This document shows, one piece after another, positions 13,156 to 26,559 of a stretch of 64,000 bases of DNA; within the stretch, counting starts at the first letter, position 1; each line of letters starts with the position of its first letter. The position numbers and the translations under genes are program-made. The DNA is from Serilophus lunatus (lineage: Eukaryota; Chordata; Aves; Passeriformes; Eurylaimidae), in NCBI GenBank assembly GCA_013399895.1, contig VXBA01002661.1, positions 293,773 to 357,772 of the forward strand, written 5' to 3'. The notes below the pieces were generated by a model. That model was not told where the DNA came from. It made no database searches and saw nothing but the letters and a program-made list of their open reading frames with translations.

Positions 13156-15612
13156 CAACATTTACATTCAGTGCCTGCATCTCTGTTTGCTTGAATCAGA
13201 TGTATCTGTGTTCTTGCATTCTCCACATACAATTGCACAAAGGAAAAAGCAGGGGGAAAGTAGCTTACGCTGTGATGAGATAAAGCATTTTAAAAATAAA
13301 ACCAGCATTTCAGGACTGCATCATTCTAGTGCATTTAATTACAGGGAACACTAGAAGCAGTATCTGTTTAGCTGAGCACTTGGGGCCTCAAATTTCTCAT
13401 GATATTTTCAGCAAAATGGTTCACAAATATTTATCAGTGCTTATATGGGCTGTAAACAGAAGGGCCAGCACAGAAATTTGGGTACTTTCAAAATAATAAT
13501 CTTTGTATGCAATATTAATCAATTTGGAATGTGAAAATAAATCATTATGCCATGAAACTGAAAATCTTAATGAAAACCTTAACTGCAATCCTATGGCTTC
13601 TTCAGCACAGCCCAGAGTCAGTACCCAGAAAAAAATGGATGGATCAGTCCCTGATTGTCAAACCAGATTTGCAGCCCTGGCTCAGTTTTTTAGAATGAGA
13701 CAGCTGCATTTGTAAGGAATCCTCTCTTTGTCTGTCATACTTGCTTTCCTCCAAATCCTGAATGCTTTGAAACATGAAATCCATGATCAGATTAATTATA
13801 CAAAATCAATCAGGCACATTGGTTTTCCAGTGGTGTCATGGTGACATGACAGCTGGAATTCCCAAATTCCATACACATGAATAATCCAACTGCCTGTATT
13901 CCTAGTGTTTTGCTTGATATGGATTTCACCATTAAACTCAGACAAGTGACTGTAATATAAATAAGAAAGCTTGACTAAAAACACATCAGGACCTTGGAGA
14001 AAAATTGGATTTTGACCCAATTCTTATGTCTGGTACCAATCTATGCTGAGCTGCGTCAAATCATGACCCGATGTTTGGGCAAATTCCCAGCTGGCTTTTA
14101 CAGTGACAGTTCTGGCTCACCCCTAATCCTTTTTCTATCTTGGAGATATAATACAGGGGTTGAGGGTTCTAATTTTCAATAATATTCTCTATTTCTGGCC
14201 CAGCCAAATAGAACAAAATTTAGATAAAACTATGCACAATGCCTTTCTCTTCCAAGTACATTCTAACATAAATACATTGGAGATACTATCTTAAAAAATG
14301 GATGTTTTTAACTGAAATTCCTCATAGTACACTGTCAAGACATAGCTAGCAGTATTATCTTTCCTAATGAGATGGCTTCCTGAGAGGACTTTATATAAAA
14401 AGGATTAGAAACACCAAATGCATTTATATCAGTCTATGAACGACAAGTAATGACAGTTAAAGAATCTCTCATCATAATCATGATAACTTCCTTTGGAAAA
14501 CATTCCTATAACTTTAATTGATTTGTAGTATTCAGTTAAAAGAGATGTAAGTTCTTAGGAGCAAACTAAATATGTTTTGTTACTGAGTTTTAAAGGATCT
14601 ACAGTTTGCTCTGAAGAGATCTTATGAATCTATGAAAGAGTTTATAAGCAGAATCTTTATTACAGTTTATATATTTGCAAAGATTTAGGTGTACCATAAC
14701 TACTTTATTTACCAAGTCTTCAACTAGAGGGGGAAACATAATAATAGCAATTAAAATGGAAAACAGCAGGAACACTGAGCACAGCAGTCTGGTTACAATG
14801 GAATTCCTGCTGGTAGGACAACAGGAACACATCAAACAAGAAGCAGTACTGAAGAGAGAAGGAGCCAGCAAAAATAATGAGCTTTTAAATTATAAACAGA
14901 AATGGACAATCTTCTCTTTAAACAATGTAAAAAAGGTGAATATAGAATTCAGTTACATGAAATAGGCAGAAAGCCAATATGAATGGAAACACCATAGACA
15001 AGTTATTATAGAATGAGGGTTGTTTGCTGCATGGTTGTCAGTGAAAATGTATTGCTCTTATATTCCTTTCAAAATTAAAATGCTGCATCTGGGGACAGCT
15101 GTTGACTGATAAGGAAGGACTGCCAGGATTTCAGTGACATTATTTCTCTGCAACAGCATGTAAAAATTAATTTAGTTAAAGGGAAGACATGAAAATAAAA
15201 CTGAAATAGAATGGATTTAAAGATTTTTTTCCCAAAACTCAGAGTTTATTATTATTATTGTAATTGTTGTTATTATTATTATTTCGTTTTTCTTTCACTT
15301 CATTTTCTGGTGATGAAATATGTTTCTTTCAGATGATTTTTTCCTGTCTGCAAATCCAAATAACTGAGATTTAATGACAGTTGTGAGCACTAGGAAGAGT
15401 ATTCTATACATGTTTTGAATGAACATTTTACATTGTGTATCCTATTTTTAAAGGCTTTATATTAGTTGAGTGAATATCAGCCAATATAAGATTTGCCTGG
15501 AAATGGACCAATAGCCACACCTTTGCTGTCATTTCTGCACAATGCCTAGAGATTTAATGGAATAGAGTATCAGCTTTGCATAAAAATGCTCATTTTAAGA
15601 CAAAATGAGATC
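13156..15612. other. AT-rich stretch with TTA microsatellite
   Basis: No gene recognised. Contains an imperfect TTA/TTG trinucleotide run at about 15246-15284 and small chance ORFs under 100 codons. Confidence 0.5.
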
Positions 15613-15661
15613 GGGGGGGGGGGGGCGGGGGGGTTTGGGTTGGGGATTTTTGGGGGAGGGG
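15613..15661 (+). repeat. Poly-G tract with potential G-quadruplex
   Basis: A run of 13 G, one C, then 7 G is followed by GGG, GGGG, GGGGG and GGGG blocks separated by T-rich linkers, all within about 50 bases on the plus strand in otherwise AT-rich DNA. The pattern satisfies the G3+N1-7 quadruplex rule several times over. Homopolymer length may be unreliable. Confidence 0.85.
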
Positions 15662-18600
15662 AATTATTTTTTTGTTTTTTTACTACTTGTAATCAGAAAG
15701 GAAACAATTCCCAAACAATGGTATGATGGTCCTTGTACATGCATATTTAGAGGTATTTTTCCTAGGAAAAAAATTTGGTTTTGCTTTTGTTTTTATCTAA
15801 CTGAAACTCAGTATCTCTTGTTTGGAAATAATCTTATTAAATATTTCCTAACATTCTGTGGGAATAAGGGTTCATTCCCACCATTCCCAATGTAAATCTT
15901 AATTACAGATTGCCATGAAAATTGAGTTATTGAGATACTCACCATTTTACAATTCTATAACTTTCCAATTTTCCTTATACTACAAAAGGTGGTTCTTCTA
16001 GATTCAGTAAATGTATGAAAAAATATCCACAGATGAACAACTTAATATTTAACAAAAGAGATAGTACACTTTTCTCCCGCTCAGAAATGGAGCTTGAAAA
16101 CATAGCTGCTGTGTGATGCTTAGATCTTCAGATTTTGATGAAGTTTTATTGTTATGACAGTGTCCTACTCAAACACGTGTCTAGACTCATATGACACAGC
16201 ATTAATAATTTACTTTTTATGTATAAAGCTCATCCCCTCTCATAAGTCAAGATGCTGTAAAATAACTACACAAGATGTTCAGTCTATTTGAAATGAGGTC
16301 AAAATAACTTTTGATAACATGGCAAAGAGGTCCTTTACAAAGCTTTCAAATGGCAAAGAAATTTTAACAGCATTAAGTTTGCCAAAGGAAGCACTCACTA
16401 CAAATGTACCAGATAACCTTAACTTTCCCCTTTCTGTATGTGAGTATTGTCTTTCTCAGTACATAACTACCTATTCTTCTTATTAAAACAAAAGCCTCTT
16501 GCTTTCTCTCTCATTTCCAGGGTGTATTGTGCTCATAGAACACAAGCTGTTCAATAGTCCATTTGGCCCACATAGTTTATTTACTCCACACTGACAAAAC
16601 CCTTCTCCAGGCACTTCAGCGCAATTCAATGTTCTTGGCCTTGTTCAGTGTCTAACAGGTACTGGGACGGTCTGATCATGAGCCTGCTCAAGTCAGGGAG
16701 GATTTTTCTACGCATTTCAGTGGACTGGCACCTGACCTAAAGGAGGTGTATGTCCCAAGGAAAAGCAGAATATGGTCCCTTAAGCAGGGGCAGTAGCATG
16801 ACACAAAGCAATGGAGCACAGATGAGCACGAAGCCCTTCCACAGTTAAATGTATTGTTCTTGTAGCATAGATTTCCAGTGGAAAATAAAGACTCCTCCCT
16901 GCCCAACAGAAAAGGAAAAGAGTGAAAAAATAAAGAAGTTTATTAGTTATTTGCTTTGAAAAAAATGTACTGATCTGAGCAAAAAACATCTTTGTGAAAT
17001 AACTCCAAGTCTATATGCACTGTCATGAGTGGCATCTAAAAAAAGGAACTCAAAACTGTATTTTTATGCATCTACCTTCATATGCACATACAAAATCTGA
17101 ACACAAAGAATCAAAAAAACAGTTTATATGTGCATTATGATGCAGGGAAAGAAAAAAATTATTTTTGTGAAACTGAAAAACAAATCCCTGAGGCACTCTC
17201 AATCCAAATCTCAGCTTTCTCATCTACTACAAAAACATCAGATTGCTTCCCTCTTTTGAAAATTAAGGTCTTTTCAACAAAATGTCCTTCCTCCTCTCCC
17301 TTTCTACTAACTCTTTCTGTCCTTGGGGATGGAAGCATACCAGCTTTTCTTGTTACAGCTTTCAGAGTAAAACCATCTCTCTGGCAGCAAGCAAGCAAAA
17401 ATCTTTTACATAAGTGACTCAAAAAAGTGAAGAAAAAAAATCTTTGAAACTCTGTGAGATCAATTTGGACCATTCAAGATAATTCAGAGCTGCCCATCTA
17501 AAGGAACAATCCTTGGTTCTTCTTTGCCAGGTGTTTTTATTTCTTCCTTTCTCCTGGAATTTGTAGACTCATGGTAAAAGATCACTAGAAAACTAATGCA
17601 AATGAAAATAAAATAAAAAAACCCCCCTATTTTCTTGTCATTCAGAGGCCTGGTCTGACATAATATTACTGACTTCTTTCGATCTTTTTTTTTAGTTCTG
17701 AAATCCTGATCATGCAAAAGGATCTTTTTTAAGGGATACTTGGTCCTTCAAAATGCTTGTGAGGAGCAGCTGACCTGACTTTCATCTCATGACGAGGACC
17801 TCAACAATATTCATGCCAGGAAAATTTCCACCATTACAGCCAGGAATTTATAGAAGTCAAGAATGAAGAGAACTTGAATAACTGTGTCAGCAATTATCTG
17901 CACAAACAATGAAATCCTCAGTAAAACAGATTGGGAAATCTTATTTAAGTTCATATAAACAGTGGTAACTTATAAAGCATTTTCAAAAGAGGAGTTTAGA
18001 TGTTATTTGATAACTTGAGATAAATGCCCCAAAGAATTAAGTTTTGCAACATACAGAAAATATTTTAAGAAAATACATTAATCACACAAAATCAGTGATG
18101 GTTTTGGCTTTGACTGAAACAAAACAAGGCTTTCACTTGTGTTTTTCCAGAGCAGACACAGAGTCAAGTTTTTGCCAAAATCAATCTGTTATGAAACACG
18201 AAGCATCTAAGAGAGCATCTTTGGTGCTTATTAAATACCCTGCATACCTATTGTTTTGTAAATCCTACAAGTAACAACAGATCAAAATACAGGTCTATGA
18301 ACCAGTGCAAATATTAGTTGTCTTTAATATATTCACCGAGCCATCTTCAAACAGTGTCCTTGAGGAAAACTGCAAACCAGATAGGTTTGTGCTACTTTCT
18401 TGGGCTGGCATTGTACTTCTATTTTCGAAGCTAACGTCTCACAGCCTTCCTCTAAACAAAAAAGTATCTGACTCAGAAAAATGTTCTTTTCTCTGTAGAG
18501 AAAGAAGCAAGCAGGATTGCTTTCCAGGGCACATCTGCGCCTCTCCCTGAGAACTCAGGGAATGACTTGTGACTGCAGGAACGAGTGATTCCTTAACCGA

Positions 18601-21600
18601 CTGCGCCACCATGAGGCCAGAGAACCCAAATGCACTAAAATCACATCTTCAGTATCAAACGTTTTTTAAAATTAAGAGCCTTTATAGGCATATATATTAT
18701 ATATGTTTTGGAAATTTAAGAACTCATAAAGTCAACAGGAGAGAAGCACCATTTTTATTCCAAATTAATTGCAAATGGAAGCATTGGAATCAGGCTAACT
18801 TTTTTCTTTCCTTTCTATTTACCACTATGCATAAGAGTTTCAGAAATTACAAGAAAAATTATATTGAGAATTATATGAATTAGCTATGGCTTCATTAATA
18901 TGAATTTCTTTCCAGTTCTTGCAAATTTAACTTTTGTATCTTCAGCATCTATTAAATGTATCAGTGCCATGTAGGGCTCAGATTACATGTTACTATGTAA
19001 GCATCCCAAGGGACCCAAACAGAAGTTCATAGAAAACATTTAATACATAGTGATAGCACTAAGATGAGTACGTAGCAAAGCAGCAGTCATGGCTTCTTGG
19101 GTGAAGGAACCAGAGTTAAGATACAGCTCTCAGCTTTCATATCATATCCAAACAGCTAATGTATTCTCCCAAAAATAGTATGAAGAATCCTCAGACCCCT
19201 TCATCCACAAAGGGATAAAGACTCACTGTCCAGGAGCACATCTCTCCCACCATGTAGTGGCGTATAGTGAGGCTGGAGTATAGACTCTGCAGGAAGGAAA
19301 GAAAGGGAAATGGCAGACGAGAGAGAAAAGTAGCTCTCATATTGTAATTGGAACCTGTTTAACAAAAAAATTTAGGAAGCGGAGGACAGAGAGCAGAACT
19401 CAGGTCTTTCCTTCACAGTCAGATGCTCCAATCAACATGTTATAGATCTATAAGTTTAACAGAAGGATTCTTTCAGCCCCAGCTCATAGGATTCACTGAT
19501 GTGCAGGGTAATCTCTCAGGGAACAAAGATTTGAGTCACTTCAAAAAATTTGTAAAACTAGACAGTGAAACATGCACCTCTGGAATGAATGTGAAGATGA
19601 GTAGTAGGAAGATGAGAAAGGTAGTATGCAGACTCAGGGGCTGGCAGTGTGGCTTGTAGGGTTATTGCCCTCCACCCTGCAGCATAAGGAGCACCAACCA
19701 ACCTGCCAGATCCTTAGAGCTGATACAGACACTATGACTGATGTTTTCCCCAACTCCTAAGCCTTCAGAACATTTGCAAGAAGAGATAGAGATCTTTTCA
19801 GGTCTCTGAAAAGAGATAGAGCAAGATGGCTGCTCTAGTTGCAAGATAGAGCAACTCCTACTTTGAAGCCCATACTCGTTTTTAAAAGCACAGATAGTAA
19901 AAAGATAATGTAAGAATTCCATTTAAGAGATCACAAGAAAGAACATTCCTTTCAAAACAAATTCAAGGTCACTCACAGTCATTGCCTATGTGCAAGACAA
20001 GTACCTACTTTGGGGAACAGTCACTTTCTATGTTCCTTCACTATGGACAAAAAGTCTCAATTCATAGCCCTGAACACAGATATGAAGTCACTGTTGAGAA
20101 TCAACAGGATTTCTGAAAGACCTGCGTGATGCTATCAAATGTAACACAAATCTACAGAGAACTTGTAGTTGAATCAAAAAGTCTACATGGGAACTACATT
20201 TTGGCAACAGACTTGTGCTCTAAATCTCATTTGGTTCTATCAAGAACTTAGATATCAAGGATTCATGTAGACAATTACCTATAGAAAACTACATTTCTGT
20301 CTTCTAGTCCAGAAGGAGTTCCCATATATAAGGTTTGAGCTGAAATTAAAGACCCTGTGACCCGGCAGACCATCTAGCAAGCCAGACAGAGCTATGTAGT
20401 GCCCTTTGAGATGCCTTCAGATACTTCACTTAGATTTTACGTGCCTCTCCAGAAGACCTGGAGCTTTCTGCAGATTCTGTCATCTCTTGCAGTCCATGCA
20501 GATGACTTGAACCCCCAGTGTGCCTCAACAAGCAGTGAATACCTTCATATAGGTAACCAAATAAAGATTTTCATAAACTTAATTCAACCCAGTTGAGATA
20601 AATGTCTGCGCATAGAGTAGCATTAGTCAACTTTCCAGAACAGAGACTGAACTCAAATGCAGACTTCACGTAATATAAGGATATAGCTGAAATATCTCCC
20701 TCCCTGAGTGAGGGCTCTAAATCTTACCAGTGATTTCCAGCCTGGAACAGCTGTGAATCCTTCTTAAAGATTTCAAAAAATATGGCTAAGAATAATGGGC
20801 ATACATATAGTAAACTACTTTTAAGACATTTATTTATGTTGTAGGTCTCACACCCGTAATGCAAATTACGTAGGTTTTAACTAATGAGAAAGAAATTGAA
20901 TGCCATTTCCCTGAGCTGTCATAAAGAGAATGAGACCTCCAGCTGCTATTCCTTCCTAAATAAGAAAGCTGGAGGAGGCTGTAAGCCAAATGTGTGAATA
21001 CTAGCCTAACTGATACCTCCAGGAAGACAATTCTATGCTATGCACTGCTTCTGTGCAAATTCCTGACTGATTGGGTTAGCTGATCCCTTGCTCAGGGGCA
21101 TCAGTTGTTATGAATCCTATCATAGATGTCTGATGCTCACTCTGCATTGTAGAAGTAACAGAGACATCTAGGATGCAATGGCAAAAACTCTGAGTCATGT
21201 TTCTTAATAGAAACCTTTTTGGTTTTGCCTGTTTTCATTTCCCAAATGGCCACAGGACTGGCAAAAGAAAAAGATACAAACCCAACTAATTAACTTTTAA
21301 TTTTCTTAATTTCCATATTCCTTAGTCATAAAGTAACAAAGAAAATAATCTTTAACAGCTGTAATGTATCCACTAAATTTAATAAGCTAAAGTACATCCT
21401 AATTTGAGGGGTTGTACTAGGAAATACAGAAGCTTTCTAATAGAGAAAGGTAGCATTTTAATTTATGTTCATAGAAGTTGCTAATTTTATTGTTTATTTT
21501 TTCAGTGTTTTGTAACTAACATCTAGCAAACTCACACAAGTACCCGTATCCAAGACCTCCATTTGGAAGTTCTGCTTTAAAGAAAAGTCAGTATCTTCAT

Positions 21601-21609
21601 GCTGCCTCA
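15662..21609. other. AT-rich stretch without recognisable gene
   Basis: Two overlapping open frames near 17.1-17.5 kb (111 codons plus, 104 codons minus) lie in AT-rich DNA, lack good splice contexts and look like chance. A tRNA-like SINE relic is listed separately near 18.6 kb. No other element recognised. Confidence 0.5.
18540..18618 (-). repeat. Possible tRNA-derived SINE relic
   Basis: The minus strand beginning at 18618 reads GGCCTCATGGTGGCGCAGTC followed by GGTTAAGGAATC. It contains TGGCGCAGTCGG, which fits the RNA polymerase III A-box consensus TRGYNNARNNGG and sits where a tRNA A box would. A canonical B box (GGTTCRANYC) is not present downstream; only degenerate GTTCC and CATTCC words are seen. 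This suggests an old tRNA-derived SINE or tRNA pseudogene, not a functional tRNA. A chance match cannot be excluded. Confidence 0.3.
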
Positions 21610-22265
21610 TGCTTTTGCAGCCCTTGCCCCTGGGCTGGGGCAAACCCTGGTATCAGCAGGGGATGGGGGATGAGCAGATCAAGAGCAGCCCTGTCGAGAA
21701 GGATTTGGGGTGCTGGAGGTGAGAGGCTGGACATGAGCCAGCAATGAATATGCACTTGCAGCCAAGTGTATCCTGGGCTGCATCAAAAGCAGTGCGGCCA
21801 GCAGGTTGAGGGAGGGGATTCTGCCCCTCTACTCCACCCTGGTGAGGCCCCAGCTGGAGCGCTGCATCCAGCTCTGGGATCCCCAACATAGAAAGGACAT
21901 TGACCTGTTAGAGTGAGTCCAGATGGCCATGAAAATGATTGTAGGGATGAAGCACCTTTTCTATGAGGAAAGGCTGAAGGAATTTGATTTGTTCAGCCTG
22001 GAGAAGAGAAGGCTTCGGGGTGACTTAATTGCAGCCTTACAGTACCTTCTAGATGAAGAGGGACTTTTTACAAAGTTGCACGTAGCAACACAACAAGAGG
22101 GAATGGCTTTAAACTGAACTATAGCAAGTTTAGAAATTAGGAAGAAATCATTTAGTACGGGTGTGGTGAGGCACTGCAAAAGGTTCTCCAGAGAAGTTGT
22201 GGATACCTCATTCCCTTGAGTATTCAAAGCCATCTTTGGTGGGGCTCTGTGTAACCTGGTCTAGT
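21610..22265 (+). mobile_element. CR1 LINE 3' fragment, sense orientation
   Basis: The plus strand runs through CR1 landmarks in coding order. These are GACATGAGCCAGCAATG near 21732, ATCCTGGGCTGCATCAAAAG near 21770, CCTGGTGAGGCCCCAGCTGG near 21838, ATGAGGAAAGGCTGAAGGA, CAGCCTGGAGAAGAGAAGGC near 21995, GCAGCCTTACAGTACCT, and GTGGTGAGGCACTGCAAAAG near 22164, ending in the 3' UTR word CTGGTCTAGTAGGAGG. The sequence encodes the degraded end of the CR1 reverse-transcriptase polyprotein. Frames are interrupted, so it is not functional. Confidence 0.95.
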
Positions 22266-25200
22266 AGGAGGTACTTTTCTGCTACACATCTAAAGACAGG
22301 GGTCAAAAATAGGATTTTCACTTAAAAAAAAAATAGTGGCTCAAAAGATCAAGTTTGATCCACTTAACTTCTAGTGAACCCTGTGTCTTAAAAGGGTGAG
22401 AAAACACAAAACAGCACTATGAAAAGCAACACATAGATATTTTAATTGAAGAAAAATAAAGACAAATCTAATCCTCAGAAGTACAGAGAAAACCAAAATT
22501 AGTTTTTCAGAAAAAATAGTTGTAGGACATTCATGTGTACTCATTCACTCCTTTGGAATTCCATCATAGTTTTTGTTACACAATCATTTCCCCCCAGTTT
22601 ATTTGAATATTTCTTGAATTCCTCAGAATATTTGAGAAAAATACCATTGCTTGAGATTACCATCTCATTTTAATACATCACATTATCAGAATTACTGGAT
22701 AATGCACAGGTAGCCATAGTTTATTTTTCAGTAAGATGTTTTTTATAATATACTGATCTTGACAGTTTTCCTGAGTTGAAGAGTATAAGATAGCATTTGG
22801 GAAAGGCAAATCAAGAAAATCCATCATACATATTGCAGCTATGGTCTGCATTTTTCAGTGAATGGTACTTTTTCTCCTGAAGAAGACAGAAATGGATGCA
22901 GCATACTGATGCTAGTATTGTGATGTATGTAGAGCTTCTTTCCTGCTCTGGTATGTTAAAAGCTTATTATCATTTTACAGTCTTTTTTTTCCAAGAACAT
23001 ATAATGAAATAGGCTGTAATTAATTCAGCATGTTACATTCAGAAATTAGCTATCCAAAGTCAAGAAATGCAACGGGCGGAGGAGGGGGGGAAAGGCTAAA
23101 AAGCTTTCTTGCTTTCACTTTGATGCCAGTAGAAAGGTATATTAGGCCCCAGACTGTTCAGTTTATTTTTGTACGTAATTTCATGGAACGTAATTGAAAT
23201 TCTCATGAGAGAAAGGCAAATGGATTTGGCCTATTGTGTTTCTGAACAGACTATTGTGAGAAAATGATACAGATATTTAAATGCACCTCCATTTTTTTTT
23301 TATAAAGATATCATTTTCCACATATATCAAATTTCACACATACTGATTGTCTCTAGACAATTTAGAGAAAGCCAGTTAGATTTAGTAGACTTTATTTTGA
23401 CTTTCTGTTCTTTTTTAAAGATTTGACTCAGTAGAAGAGAGGCTCATTGAGAACCATTACTTCTATGGTTAGATCATCCTAACTTTTACAGCCTGTGTGG
23501 TCATGACTACACAGCATACACTTTACCATTACAGATTATATTTTTTTATAATGATAGATGGACAAATGCACAAACACTCAAAAAAAAGAGGCAATAATTA
23601 GCATTATGAAAATCTGCTTCGATCATTGTGGTGATCTGCTCCAGCAGGAGCATGCAAATGAGTCCATCTCAGCCAAGATTACTTCAATCCTTCTAAGATT
23701 CTGAAGACATTAAAAACTGTGAGTTTTTCCTCCAACTCAAAAATGAAGATAAATGTACTTTTTCTGTCTCATGTGTACACATCAAATTTCTGTCCCAAAA
23801 CTATCCTCAGCATCACCTGGAATAGACAGCATTCAGCTCTGACTTCAAAAAAAGTAATAGATTGAATATTTTATGACTTGCAAGTTGTAAAATGAGAATT
23901 AACATGATTTTTTTCAGCTTCCAGAGTGAATCAATATACATCTATTAATATTAGTTATTGACATATTAATATTTTTCATTATGAAGAGCTGTTTATTTTT
24001 TTATGTCTATAACAATTATGAAATCCACCTTTTGTCCTTCATGCCCACTTATAACTAGACCCCTAACATTCAAGCAGACTTGTCTAAGAGGCAGAAAATA
24101 TTATCCTACAAAGTTAAAATTAGCTGTAGATCAATATTCTTGAATATAATTGTATAAGGTGACTCTAAGTCGAGTTCCATCTATTTGGAAAGACTGCCCT
24201 TTGCATTTTCCAGTGTCTGTCAATTTCACATGAATCTGGCATGGTCTTTCAGGGACTGGAGAACCAAGTATTGCCTTTGATTAACTAACTAGGAAGATAC
24301 TAGAGGTAACTCACCACACATCAGTTACTTTATATTTTCTCTCTGTATATCATTCTTTCATTCTATAATTTTAATTTACTTTGAAGCAGGATCTTAATCA
24401 GTTAAAAAAAAACCCTACCTCAGATTGACTGTGGATAGACAGGATGAAGACAAACCATTGCGAAAGATTTGCTAATTCATATATGTTTTTAAAATATGGC
24501 AGGCAAACATGGTCACCCTTCACCTCCCTGTGAGAAGTGGCCTTCCATCATCTCATGCAAAATAACTTCAGGCATCTTAAGCTTCTAGAAAGTGTCACGT
24601 ACTCTAGACTGCGAGGATGTGGCTGAAGGTCTGGTGGATAAAAATAATTGTTGGAAAAGGAGAAAGAAAAAGGAACTACCATACAAAACCAAAACAATTT
24701 GTGCCTCAAAACCATTTGTGCCCCAAAAAAATAAGACGGTAACAGCAGATTAGTGCCTGCTTGGGTTGTAGAGTTACAAGGGAAAACTGTAGTTACTGGA
24801 AAATGTTATTTGCACATATAGCTTGGCATTTGAATATGTAAAAAATAAAAATGTATTTCATGCATTATATATCTGGTCAAAATGTTGCTTAGATGTTCTC
24901 ACTAGAGAAAATTGCTGAATGGTATCATTAAAGCACTTTGCCTGCACATTCCTGTCATTGCCTCAGAAGCATAGTTTCACTAAATAAAGAATTAGTCACA
25001 TACAGTCCTCATTCCAAACAAGTTCTGACAACAAAAAAACTTATGACTTTACCTCCCAGCCTCACTCCCACACACACATAAACAAAACACCTCGTTCCAA
25101 ATGACAAGAAGAAAGGCAATTAAAAGTGAAGTTGCCTATCAGTATGCATTATTTATATCTCCCTCGTGAGGACACACTGTAATCACTATCCCAAGTGCTG

Positions 25201-26559
25201 TTCTCCACAGGCTTCTCAGCGCCAGTATGCCCTACTAGAATTTTCTGCTCTCTTTGATATGAAATGTGGATCACAGCTTACTAGTGGGCTGCAGCAGGTC
25301 CAAAATGAAGGCATGAAGAAGCCATAGAGGGATACACTTAATAAGTTTCTCCATGGCTTTCTGTTTACTTGTTTTTCAGTGTTTCAAATCTGCCTGGACA
25401 AAGTGGTCTGGTTCTGAGGGAATAGGGCTGAGAATAGGGCTGAAGTGCAGCTACAGTTAGAATATTATTTTCTTTTCAACAGCATAAAGCCTTTGTTATT
25501 GTACAAAAAAAAATCTGATTGAAATTATAATAAGATTTTAATGTTGCTCTAAATTTCCAGGGATAGGAGAATCCAAATTCACACATTTACATTTTCAGAA
25601 GACCCATTTCAGAAGACTCGTTTGTTAATCAATCTTAGACAGGTTTTGCAGTTCTAATCATTTCTTTCATCCTCAATTTTATAACATCTCAATAAATTGT
25701 GTAAAATAACACAAGCAAACTGTAACAAACCCTGCCAGAGTGAGAAACAGCAGCTTTTACAGATAGTCTACCCCTTCAGCACTCTTTGAAAGGGAAGCTT
25801 AGCTAGCAGACCCTGACTAATGATGTAATTTAAATACTCTGGTCTTCATTACTTCTAACTCAGAATATTCTGTGGTTCTTTGATTTTAAATAATAAATTT
25901 TTTTTGGAGCAGATACAGATATGAATATACCACAAGTGGTATTATTCCAAATTCGCCACGTGAGGGCAGTCATTTCGTGTCCTCTATTAAAATGGTAATA
26001 TTCAGTAGCAACTTCCATATTAGCACTTAGACTGTTCTGAGCCAAACTGTCATTGATACACAGAAACAGAAAATAAACACAAGCTACCTCTTCTGAATAG
26101 CTAATTTTATCTGAAATTTGCTTCAGTCAAACTTTAGGAGATAAAGTTAATAAGCTATGACAAAATCAGCAATCATAGGGTAAGTGCTCAAATAAGAGTT
26201 CAAAAAAGAATAGCTTAAAGGACACAGAAAACTTAGATTAATTCAATCAGCTGGGCCTGAAGGATTTGTCCTGAAGTATGTAAGGCACTTAAAAGCAAAT
26301 GCAAGTGTCTTATATTACACTCACACTGAAAGCAAATCCTCAAGGATTTGCCCTGAAGAAACATCATTATTAGTTGTAGTTGAACAAAATTAATAGAAGA
26401 TGGGTGATGTTACTAAAAAAACAAGAGAAAAGTAAAAAACATGTGGGAGACCTTGAGAGCAGCACAAAATGAGGAGAGACTAAATCATGTGGATTAGTCA
26501 TCTCACTTCATGCCATTTTCTCAAGTCCTGTCACTGATCATGAGAGTGAAGAGATCAGT
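22266..26559. other. AT-rich stretch without recognisable gene
   Basis: Contains a short G-rich patch at 23073-23091 and, at 25.13-25.33 kb, a 65-codon open frame preceded by an acceptor-like sequence, discussed as a finding. A near-duplicate word (GGATTTGTCCTGAAG / GGATTTGCCCTGAAG) occurs at about 26260 and 26345. No gene called. Confidence 0.45.

Noticed and set aside
17082..17473. Overlapping 111- and 104-codon ORFs on opposite strands
   Set aside because: Typical antisense shadow pair; lysine/serine/phenylalanine-rich, no family features.
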